Source: Xylogone sp. PMI_703
Taxonomy: Eukaryota; Ascomycota; Leotiomycetes
NCBI GenBank assembly: GCA_021399445.1
Contig: JAJTUQ010000001.1
Span: 7,998,001-8,062,000, forward strand
Length of the DNA stretch: 64,000 nucleotides
Direction: 5' to 3'
Part shown: positions 55,013 to 64,000 of the stretch, one piece after another
How the letters are laid out: every line of letters starts with the position of its first letter
How positions within the stretch are numbered: the stretch's first letter is position 1
Notes under the pieces: generated by a model
What the model was told of the DNA's origin: nothing
What the model saw: only the letters and a program-made list of their open reading frames with translations
The model's database searches: none
Program-made: the position numbers and the translations under genes

Positions 55013-56277
55013 ATGAATGAAAGTACGGTTGGCCATTCTATATCACCGGGGGCAACTCTAGGCGGTCTCCCAACGACCACTGTCGATGTTCCCATCGCAT
55101 CTTGTTTTCTAGTTCTTTTCATTCTGGGTGCCAGTATACATTTTGGTCTTCATCACTTCAATTCGAAAAATGGACACAAGTTCCATCTATCAGGCTTGAT
55201 GTTCGACTTTTGCCTCGTCAGGATTTTGACTTGCATAATGCGAATCGTATGGGCCTTTCGTCCGGATAATAAAAGCGTTATGATTGGTGCCCTCATATTT
55301 GAGAATGCCGGGTAAGTACTTGGTCATATCGATGAGCCGTGGTGTCCAGTGGACTGTGATATTAATGATATGGTAGTGTTGTTGTTCTCTTTGCCGTTAA
55401 CGCAGTCTTCACTCAGCGTATCATTCGAGCCCTCCATCCTAGAATCGGTTGGAGCCCGCCTATTAATAGATTCTTTTTCCTCATTCTCATATCCATTCCA
55501 TTCATTATAGTTTATAATATCCTCTTTACAATTTTAAGCTTCTATATTCTCGATTCCGAAATTCTCTCATTCATTCGAGGGCTCCTTCTCTTTGGATCGT
55601 TCTATACCACAACTCTCTCAGTGCTTCCAATCATACTTGTCACTTTGGCCGCAATAGTTCCTACCTCGTCTCCAATTGAGAAATTTGCCATCGGGCGGTT
55701 CCGTACGAAGATTGTCATTCTCATTCTCGCATCCACCATCCTCTTTACGGGTGCCCTCGTTCGCCTTATCAGCGCGGTTCTTGAATACCCGAAACAATCG
55801 TCTCACAAGATTAATGATAAGATTGTCTTCTATACTACTGGTTTTACTCTCGAAATTATCGTCGTTGCAATGTATGTTATCACGCGTGTTGATCTGCGTT
55901 TCTGGGTTCCGGATGGATGCGGAGGACCGGGTGATTACCTGTGCTTGGAGAACGGCGAAAAGGCTTTTAATGACATCACAATTAAAGAAGTTGACTTGAA
56001 ATTCGTTTTGCATCCGGAGATTGACAGACGAGATTGGTTTAAGGGGTTACTAGCTCTACCTACGCGAAAGGAGGTGCGAGAGGGGATCTATGGGCTTGGT
56101 TTTAAGCCCAAAATTATTTGCCCACCGATCGATGCCGGTAATTCAGAGATACTGGTATATGCTTTCAGGGTAAGGAAGCTAGGCATTAGATGTCCTAAAG
56201 AGCTAGGAACACGACCATTGAGTAAACAGACGTGGGGGGATACGTTTTCTTTAGGTCCTTTTGGTGGCTTCCTTTAG
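55013..56277 (+). CDS. Seven-TM receptor-like protein (DUF3112 type)
   Basis: Exon 1 (55013-55311) and exon 2 (55377-56277) give 399 residues over a 65-nt intron. The N-terminus is outside (MNESTVGHS, glycosylation-like NES), followed by seven hydrophobic segments: ASCFLVLFILGASIHF, MIGALIFENAGVVVLFAVNA (across the splice), FFFLILISIPFIIVYN and others. The loop QRIIRALHPRIGWSPPINR matches fungal proteins annotated DUF3112 or family C-like GPCR. A cytosolic tail of about 140 residues follows, ending GDTFSLGPFGGFL. A receptor role is inferred from topology only. Confidence 0.75.
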
Positions 56278-56414
56278 ATAGAGGTGGAAAGAGAGTTATA
56301 AATCTGTTCAATAAGAAAATAATTAATCATTCTAGTATTGACTTGATATGAACAAACAGCCTAAGCTGAATGCTTCCAAATATCGGCCACTAGATCTCAG
56401 ATGTAAGTATTGGC

Positions 56415-57490
56415 TTATAAATTCGAATGTATCTTCACCAATCTGGCCATCTCGTCTCTCGGATCGACGAGATCTTCTTCTTTTATTCCGAGCAGCTCAT
56501 TATCCGGTGTGGCCCATACAGTCATTCCTCCGAAGAACGGTAGCATCAGAACGGATACGAACTCCTCAAAACCATATGTGCCCGCTCGGATTCTCTCTTC
56601 TGCACGCTCTTTGTTCTCAATAATTGGGAAAGACCTTCGCGTCCATCTCTGTTGTTGCGCCCCTTCCACCACTGCTAAGAGATCACGCTGCGTAGTCACT
56701 CCATCTGCCACGTATAACAAGCGATTGCGTGTTTTAGGATATTCAGACAGAACGCCGATGACAGCACTACACAGAGTTTTCAATGAGGTTGTTGAAAACG
56801 GGTGGATCCCACCATCCGGTAAATCGGCCTCTCTCCCTTTGAAGTTGAATCTTAGAGCACCAGTTTTCAATGCTAATTGGGCCAGTTAGCTATTTGTCCG
56901 ATTTACGATTAGAGGATTTATGCTTACATGAGGCTAGAATTACACCGGCAAAGACCATGGCATACGATATTGTACCTTCAGCGCCTCTAGTAAAGAGATA
57001 ATTGTGAACGGCACGCTTAGGGCCTATCACACCTGTTGGTGGAAGAGTGTTGGGACCGATTCTGCGGGACGTTGCCGCATTCCCACCTGCTGTATCTGGA
57101 GCCCATTCTGATGGCACAAACAACTTGACCCCTGCCTTGATAGCAGCATCAATCAGGGCAATTTGAATCCTATCTAGCTCGCTGCCAGGAGCAAATTTAG
57201 TAAACACTACAACGGCATCTTGGCCACGGAGAGCTTCCACAAGTGTTGATGGCTGGTCAAAGTCTATAGTCACTGTTGTGATATTTGAGGGCAGACTTCG
57301 AGTTCGATCAGCAGTTTTGTTTCGTAATAATAGCTTTACATCAAACTTTCCAGATGCAAGGACCGCCTCGAGCACTGGTAGGCCGGTGTTCCCCGTCTTG
57401 AAATATCAGTATTTTCCAAAAGTGTATAGTGGAAGTATCCAAGGTACTTACTCCATACCAAGCAACGTTGCGAATAGTAGGGGTAGTCAT
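56415..57490 (-). CDS. NmrA-like/isoflavone reductase-like family protein
   Basis: Minus-strand exons 57490-57452, 57396-56928 and 56872-56415 give 321 residues. The N-terminal NAD(P)-binding motif GxGxxG spans intron 1: G13-T-G-N-T-G18 after IRNVAWY. Further segments: VDQPSTLVEALRGQDAVV-like (DFDQPSTLVEALRGQDAVVV) and a conserved VKLFVPSEWAPDT. The family contains NADP sensors such as NmrA and true reductases; the Tyr-xxx-Lys of classical SDRs is absent, while GPKRAVHNYL carries the Lys used by the reductase branch. The last intron has a ctaac branch and is 55 nt. All introns are 55 nt. Substrate or sensor role cannot be decided. Confidence 0.85.
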
Positions 57491-59346
57491 CTGGCTAAAC
57501 AGAATCCCTTATAGTTGCAAGATATAAAACCGAACTGTAGTATTAACAAAGCGATTAACAAAAGTCGCATACAACATGGCAGCTGTTGTCTAAATAACGT
57601 ACAGTCTCCAAGCTCCATGGCTCTTCATGCCTCTTTTCAAGTGCCCGCCAATTACCAATATTACCAATCGCCGGCTCCACAAATTCATAACTCCATAACG
57701 TGAACGACAAGAGAAAATCTTATTCTGATATATAATACTCACTCTCTACGGTCGCCACTCCTAGCACTGCACTAGCTTAGTTACATTGAGCCATATATAA
57801 AGAAGTAGCAGTGCGGAGGATATGCGGATGCGGAGGATGTACGTGCGGAGTTCTTAGATCTTTTACTGGCTACAGCATCTCCATATCTGCTCGATATCCG
57901 AGGCAAATCTTGAATTGGTACACCCTTGACTCATCAAGAGGGGTTGATCAAAAATCAACGTCAGTAGACTGGATGTATTATTATAGATGTATTATTATAT
58001 CTGGATATGTCAATGATCAAATGCCTGACAGCAAAATGAATAATGCAGCTGGTAAAGCCGTGAGATGAATAAGTAGCGACCAGCCGTTAAATCATCACTT
58101 TTGGAGTCCATCGGTGAGTTACAAAGGTATTTTCCAAACCTTTAAATAGGAACCTAGCTTAGCTGCTGTGACATTCTTATTTATCCAACCACTGCTTCGG
58201 AGCACCGGATTTCCTAATCCATTCTCATTATGTATGCAGTCGACCGGTCGAAAGACTTCCCCACACGAGTGGCTGCGCTACGCTATGGACGAAATTACTG
58301 TCTATTTTCGAACTTCGTTTCCGGCATTGTCTCTCTCGTGTTATACGGTACAGCAATATTCATAGAACGGCGGATATTCGAGAGTTTATTGTGTAGGTTG
58401 GTAGCATGTAGGATTCTTATTTCAAGACCAGATCACCGCCCATAAGCTTTGCATGGCTTGGAGGTCCTTGCTAACGACTACAGTATGTCGGACAGGGGTA
58501 TTAAAAGGGAAATTAGAGACGTCTCCTTGTTATAGTAGTAGCCTTCGAACACATTTACAAATACTATGAGAATAGTATGGGGGAATTTAATCACAACTCC
58601 TCCTAGTGATATGCCAAGAATAAATGTGGTCAGACACCGCCCATATCGGCTTCGCGAAGGAAACTGTACTATTTTAGGAGGGTGCAATATCTGGCCATAC
58701 TGATGGGTTCTAGAGAGAATTGAAGCTACAGGAAGAGCTGTATACGAAAGGATAGGCTCGATGCTGGGGTCACACGATCTCGACATGCATCGAACGTGCG
58801 GTCCTGTTCCCTTAGTCTATACCATATATGTCGAGAGGACAGCCGTAGCAACTTCATATGCAGGTTCTATGGCATCATGAACACACTCTCTACATAGAGG
58901 CGTGCTGTGTTGTTTTACTACCGTTGTACCCACATAAGAGAGCTGCAAGATTCAAGAAATCACGGGATCCAGAGTGTCTCCCAATATCGGATGCTTTTAA
59001 ATTCTTCATTATGTATGGCGTTAGGGATACTCTGTTTCAAGACATTAATTCAAAGTTAGGGAACATTCGTTAGCCAGTCCAGAAAGAAACGTCTATGAGT
59101 TTCTAGCCTGGCTCGCTGGTGCCTGCCTATTCGCTGCCGCACAGCAACCGATGACTCTTATGCCGGTCCGCATCTATATCTTTCAGCTATAAGCTTTCTT
59201 CTTTCTATCTGGATCTGTTAAAATATTCAATGCAAACCGTTGTTCCCTTCTATCTTGATTCTCTGTTCAGCGACTTAATTTTGATAAATTCTAGAGCCTA
59301 ATCCTTACAAGGAGCTATTCCCACAAAGCTTCTCGATCTCTTCGAG
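57491..59346. other. Intergenic (1.86 kb)
   Basis: Short open frames on both strands (57811-58068, 58168-58445, 58478-58786, 58858-59073) carry no domains and no linked exon set. The last 150 bp are the leader of the LRR gene. Confidence 0.45.
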
Positions 59347-61191
59347 ATGCCCACGCTGCTCAAGAATTTCGATCTCAGTGTCCCTGGATACACTACGTAC
59401 GCCATGGCAGAACATCTCCATACTCTCAAGTCCCTTGAGGAGGGAGATTTGAAAGACGAAGATGCGATCCTAGCACTCCCAAGACGTCGGAATAAGTCTC
59501 AGAGACCACTCGCTGCCCAACTAGCCAAAGAATTATACCCATCACTATCAGAAATTGCGGCTCTAATAAAATACGATATTTTAGTGATCCCAGCTAAAGT
59601 TACAGTGCGTCAAAAAAAGAGAGAGCGCCATCTTGCTCAGGTGCTACCAAAAACAAATGCCGGAGGAAAATTATTGAAAATTCAGGGACCTTGGGCTGGT
59701 CAGGAGGCCGATCCTGTCGACATCGCTCGTGGGCCTCGCGCTATTGCAATGCCTGTTACAATTGGTGACGCCGAAGACTTCGAACCTATATTTTCATTCC
59801 TTAGTCTCGATAAGCCATTCCCATCGCGGGATCAAATTGAGGAGCCAGGATTCGACTTTGTTCATGAGGATACTGTATTTACCGGTAGATTTGGACGTGA
59901 GCTGAATTGGCACACGCCACTATTGGAATTCAAGCGTGGGATTGTTTATAACGATGGCCGTCTTGATCTCTGCAAAAAAGTCGTGGGCCCTACACATATT
60001 AGGAAATTGATGGAATCGTTGGAGTCAAACCATCAAATTCGCCATTTTCTTCTAGGAAATAATGTTATATCCACCACCGGAGCCAAAGCTATTGCTAGCT
60101 TTCTTGAGAAATATCCTGATCGCATGGAGACTTGGTATATTGCAGGATGTCATCTTACGCAACACGCTCTTTCTCTGCTAGTCCCTACAATGGTGGCATC
60201 TTCTATGGTCACGAATCTCTGGTTCAAGCGAAATCCTTTTGGGGCAGACTCTGCACCTTTGCTCGCAGAACTCGTACTTGGGACAGCCAACCTTCGAACC
60301 CTTGACCTGGAGACCGTTGAACTAAGTGACAAAGGAACCCAGCAGTTTATTGATGCAATTACTGGAAAGTCATCTTCACTCAGGCATCTCTACTTAAACG
60401 CTAATGGAATTGGTAAAATTGCATGCGTGAGCCTTGGAACTTACCTAGCCGATTCTTCCTGTATTTTGGAGAGTTTATTTCTCTCTACCAACCCTATAGG
60501 GGACGTTGGAATGTCTTATCTTGCTAAAGGTATAGCAGAAAATAGCACGCTAAAAAGACTCATGTTGGCATCCACAGGATTGACGAGCCAAGGAATAACA
60601 TCACTTGCAGTCGCACTTTGCGATGAAAGTCATCCCCTTCATACCTTAGACTTAAGTGCATCTCAAACAACCAAAGCCCATGGGCAAAGATTTAACTATA
60701 TTGATGATGACTGTATTGAGGCTATTAAAAGAATCATTCTTTCGCCATATATGCGCTGGCTAAACCTTGGCCATGTTGTTTTCTCAGCTGCCGGATTAGA
60801 GGAGATCAGATCCGCAGCAGCAGCCTCTGAACTAGTCTATCTCGGCATGCATCGAGTCGATATAATTGGTGCAAATTCCTCTAATGACCATAATACAACG
60901 GTATATGATGGCGTCTTGGCACCAAAATCCTGCTCTCTCACTGTAAGAAAACGGATGGAAGAGAACGTGGCTAAATACTATCCTCACATTAAAAATTACC
61001 ATGAGTTCTTAAATAGCGAGGAGTTTCGATTCCTGAGAAATACATCTGACGTGAGGAAAATTGATTCAATGTATCGAACACTGGATAAAAGACTAGGATT
61101 ACCAATGGATGAGCCTTGGGAAGAGGGTGATCTCACTTGGGAATTTATTGTGGAGGATGCTGAGAATGGGAATAACGAATTGGGAATATGA
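59347..61191 (+). CDS. RNI-type leucine-rich repeat protein
   Basis: An intronless gene of 614 residues. Residues 1-200 are a non-repeat region with a basic stretch (RQKKRERHLAQ). From about 225 to 480 there are ribonuclease-inhibitor-like LRRs of about 28-30 residues: LESNHQIRHFLLGNNVIST, TNLWFKRNPFGADSAPLLAE, ANLRTLDLETVELSDKG, LRHLYLNANGIGKIA, LESLFLSTNPIGDVG and LKRLMLASTGLTSQG. A C-terminal part (about 520-614) has charged helices. There is no nucleotide-binding domain in front, so it is not a complete NLR. Cytosolic; protein binding is the likely role. It lies in AT-rich, gene-poor DNA. Confidence 0.8.
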   Translation: MPTLLKNFDLSVPGYTTYAMAEHLHTLKSLEEGDLKDEDAILALPRRRNKSQRPLAAQLAKELYPSLSEIAALIKYDILVIPAKVTVRQKKRERHLAQVLPKTNAGGKLLKIQGPWAGQEADPVDIARGPRAIAMPVTIGDAEDFEPIFSFLSLDKPFPSRDQIEEPGFDFVHEDTVFTGRFGRELNWHTPLLEFKRGIVYNDGRLDLCKKVVGPTHIRKLMESLESNHQIRHFLLGNNVISTTGAKAIASFLEKYPDRMETWYIAGCHLTQHALSLLVPTMVASSMVTNLWFKRNPFGADSAPLLAELVLGTANLRTLDLETVELSDKGTQQFIDAITGKSSSLRHLYLNANGIGKIACVSLGTYLADSSCILESLFLSTNPIGDVGMSYLAKGIAENSTLKRLMLASTGLTSQGITSLAVALCDESHPLHTLDLSASQTTKAHGQRFNYIDDDCIEAIKRIILSPYMRWLNLGHVVFSAAGLEEIRSAAAASELVYLGMHRVDIIGANSSNDHNTTVYDGVLAPKSCSLTVRKRMEENVAKYYPHIKNYHEFLNSEEFRFLRNTSDVRKIDSMYRTLDKRLGLPMDEPWEEGDLTWEFIVEDAENGNNELGI

Positions 61192-63366
61192 GATTGATAT
61201 ATTTATTACGTCATAATCACTATTCTAAATCCCCGAACCTAATGGTACGGACATTCTATCGACTAGCCCCCCTCTCATATCATTGGACGATGGCCGGCGT
61301 TGTTATTAAATGGCCGGTATGATATCGTACGTTGTTTTAGACAGTCTTAAAACAGAATCCTGCCACTTTTCCAAGGAAGTCTGATGGAAAGCTAGGGAGG
61401 ATTTGGGTAACTTCGAAAATATTTTTATCACTATCAATAGATTATGGACACTATATAGCGTCCTAAGTTTGAATTAAAACTTGTCTAGCTGGATTCTAAA
61501 TCCGAAATTGCTGGATTGACTAAAATGTTTGAATGGAACTATGATTAGCCTTATCTTGAGCCTAATACCCGTTGCGATGTGATCGTATAAAGAGTAGCCA
61601 AAGTAGACAGGCATTATTAATTACTAGATCTTACTACATAGAGTGACAAGTGCATTACGAGACGGTTAAAGGATATCTAAATTCTGATTAATTGTAAGGA
61701 CTAGCTGAGTAATTCACGTACAATCTCCTTATTGGTCAAGGGCCAGTAAACGATCTTAGTAGGCTTGGAATATTACCTATACAATGTCTATCTTGTAGAG
61801 ATATAACAAGTTTATGACTAGTTCTTCAATTTTAGTTAGTAGTTCATATGGAGATGCTGCATAGCAAACATTTAGCACTACTCTACTATAGCAAATTAAA
61901 GGATGGTGCTTCCAGCGCCTTTTTATTCTAGTATATATGATTGTGGCTATTCTCAACTGGATCTTAATAGAATAAATATGGACTAGAGGCGATAAACACA
62001 GTGTGATCGTTTGAAGAAAGACTCTAGGGTAAAGGTATGGATAATGTTGGAAGACTACGGCTTTTCATAACAAAGCGTGGCCATATAATTAAATTTAACT
62101 AGCTACTTAACTATAATTTGTAACCCATCAGAGTTATATATATGCTAAGATGGTCCATATTTCGGTCTCCGATGGAGGAACACTCGGCCGCGTATATGCC
62201 GCGTAAATCCAGACTCTAGTCAAGAGGAAATAATGAGTACGCTGCACGACGAAGGCATTGGTGCTCGCATTTAAACGAGCATCAATCCATAGCTCTGCTA
62301 TTTTCATTTGCTGTTGAAATCTTACGGTGCAGTTTATGCCGGTGCTAATGGCTCCGGATCTCCGATCCATGCAACCTGTACTCATTGGCGTAACATATCA
62401 AACGTTTTGTTCTTCTTTTTTTTCGAAATCTACTGATATAACGGCTTAATGCAGGCATCTGATGATAGTTTGCGCCTTGGTTATTAATCCGAAGCTAATA
62501 TCAGCAACGTTACACTAAGAGCTACGGCTGTACAGAAGTATTAGTAGTTTCACTTGTGTATCCTTTCGATACACGAGTTCTCCTAAATCACCTCAATTAA
62601 ATAATACACGGAACATTACCGCCCCCTGTTGGCAGCTATAATGCGCCGAACGGATTCTGGACTTCATAGGTCCTCGGTTAGCTTGTCACAAAAAGGAAAG
62701 ATTTGCTTTACCCCAGCATCACATAAGGCCGGAAAAGCCCTTCTGGGACACGCTTACGCCAAGCAAAATCTAATGTAGAGAACGAGCTGGCCAATAACTC
62801 ATACATTATCAAGCTTCGGGACTTTATCCTAATAGAGGTCCGCCAAAATGACGTGTTTTTTTTGAATATGCCCCCCACTTAGGTATGCTTACACGACGGG
62901 GCACACTCACTTTCGACGAGAATTAAACTATCCTACTATCCGATGCTAAGGGGTTACAATCATTTTAGCCTAGCTTGGTACTTTTACGGGCTCTATATCC
63001 TGGCCAACTACTTATACAATATATATTATTATTCAATTTCCTACCCCACTATGCTGACGCAAAGCATTAGTAATGAAGTGTCGTATCCATAAAGAGTAAA
63101 TGGTAGCAGAAATTTAGTTAATTAAGTTTAAATTAAGACTCCGCGTCTCCATAATCAGCCTGTTAAGATGATTATCTAGTTTATCTTGCTCATGAAGTGC
63201 AGTGGCAAAGAAACCTATATCAAGGAGAACTATATATAGGGATGTATTCTCGTCCATATTGTTACAACATATCTTATTTGTTGGATAGTTAATACCGACC
63301 ACGCCTTTCTAATAATCTTAAAGCTGCTACTTGATTAGTTAAACTATCGATTTAGACATCACATTA
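61192..63366. other. AT-rich gene desert (2.2 kb)
   Basis: AT-rich with scattered stops in every frame. The minus frame at 62134-62385 has no recognisable content. No repeat unit stands out. Confidence 0.5.
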
Positions 63367-63819
63367 ATGACAATGACTACAGCAATTCTAAAAGTAAGAT
63401 TTTCACTTTTACTAGTTACTATATACAAGGATTCTCCATGCTGAGCTGCGATTTTGTAGAAAGTCATCTGCCTTCTGGCAGTCACGAGTCCATTGACGTT
63501 TGTGTCCGCATTCAATGTCACTTATGAGGGTTATTTCGACCAGGATTGCTCTTTCCAAGTAAACAGAGGCAATTTCTTGAACACTGAGAGTTGCACAGGA
63601 TGGGATCTATGGCCAGTTAGCAGCTACAAACTCTATAATACTGGGCCAACAGACTGCCCAGATGGTACAACACCAACCCTAACTTTGTATGGAGAGGATG
63701 GTCGTTTGCAAAATGTCTGTGGCCTTGAGCCTATAGCAGTCATCCCCGCTGGGGAGGATACTTCGTGTATTGTTGGCTTAGATGTAACGCCTGTGTCAGG
63801 AAACGTGGCGTGTGCTTAA
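63367..63819 (+). CDS. Small secreted six-cysteine protein
   Basis: Exon 1 (63367-63393, nine codons) joins exon 2 (63460-63819) over a 66-nt intron (gtaaga...gtag) in phase 0, giving 128 residues. Splicing creates a signal peptide: MTMTTAILKKVICLLAVTSP, then LTFVSA with a likely cut before FNVTYEG. Exon 2 alone has no ATG at its start, which supports the model. The mature part of about 102 residues has six cysteines (39, 54, 75, 96, 112, 127), mostly 15-21 apart, enough for three disulfides. There is no GPI signal or membrane segment. Small size, secretion and cysteine content suit an apoplastic or effector-type protein, but no family is recognised. Confidence 0.7.
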
Positions 63820-64000
63820 GCCGTTCGATAATTGACAATCCTATCTGTTCTAAGTTGGGAATTCTTTCTTTTCTTCCGTGTTCTACTATGGAGTTTTAAC
63901 AAGTACATGAATATTGCGCCACTGCTTCTGTAATAATCGATAATAATGCATCGCTATTGATGATGCATGCTGAATAGGAGCAATACGTATCTGGTGAATA

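Noticed and set aside
1..64000. CRISPR array, operon-type organisation, prokaryotic promoters
   Set aside because: No regularly spaced repeats were seen, and genes with spliceosomal introns throughout identify eukaryotic nuclear DNA.

Overview
The window is nuclear DNA of a filamentous ascomycete (Pezizomycotina). Nearly every conserved gene carries one to five short introns (mostly 47-110 nt) with GTAAGT/GTATGT-type donors, CTAAC/CTAAT-like branch sites and TAG/CAG acceptors. The protein set also fits: Clr5-ankyrin, NmrA-like, DHA2 drug transporters, a DUF3112-type 7-TM protein and a GPI-anchored CX3C surface protein. A class-level placement (for example Leotiomycetes) would be a guess. There are no prokaryotic features and no CRISPR, rRNA or intact tRNA.

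Layout. 1-5.4 kb is accessory sequence: a fungal protein with a PD-(D/E)XK nuclease-like motif, a truncated conserved ORF, a helical TPR-like protein and degenerate dispersed repeats. 5.4-31 kb is a housekeeping block: SLC4/BOR1 anion transporter, acyl-CoA dehydrogenase, GPI mannosyltransferase SMP3, SKP1, ribosomal protein eL39 (a gene whose first coding exon is only 6 nt), ARL1, a peroxisomal catalase, a cyclase-family protein, a DHA2 transporter and ribosomal protein uL1/L10a. 31-34 kb holds a protein with two Myb/SANT-like segments and a divergent 14-3-3-like protein. 34.1-37.7 kb is a non-coding stretch that includes an unusually GC-rich patch.

37.7-64 kb is accessory again: a small eight-cysteine protein, an MFS transporter, an F-box/LRR protein, a Baeyer-Villiger-type monooxygenase, a large Clr5-ankyrin gene interrupted by two frameshifts, an aldo-keto reductase, a GPI-anchored cysteine-rich surface protein, a 7-TM receptor-like protein, an NmrA-like protein, an RNI-type LRR protein and, at the end, a small secreted six-cysteine protein whose signal peptide only appears after splicing.

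How they work together. The first half is unrelated core genes (ubiquitin ligase scaffold, Golgi GTPase, GPI anchor synthesis, peroxide removal, translation). The second half has a loose collection of redox enzymes and a transporter with no polyketide or peptide synthase, plus ligand-binding repeat proteins and secreted or surface proteins that fit environmental or host interaction. I did not find a clear undescribed multi-gene system. The strongest leads are the frameshifted Clr5-ankyrin gene, the two small cysteine-rich proteins, the PD-(D/E)XK-like protein and the repeat structures at 2-5 kb and 50.7 kb. All exon boundaries were worked out by eye from splice signals and reading phase.
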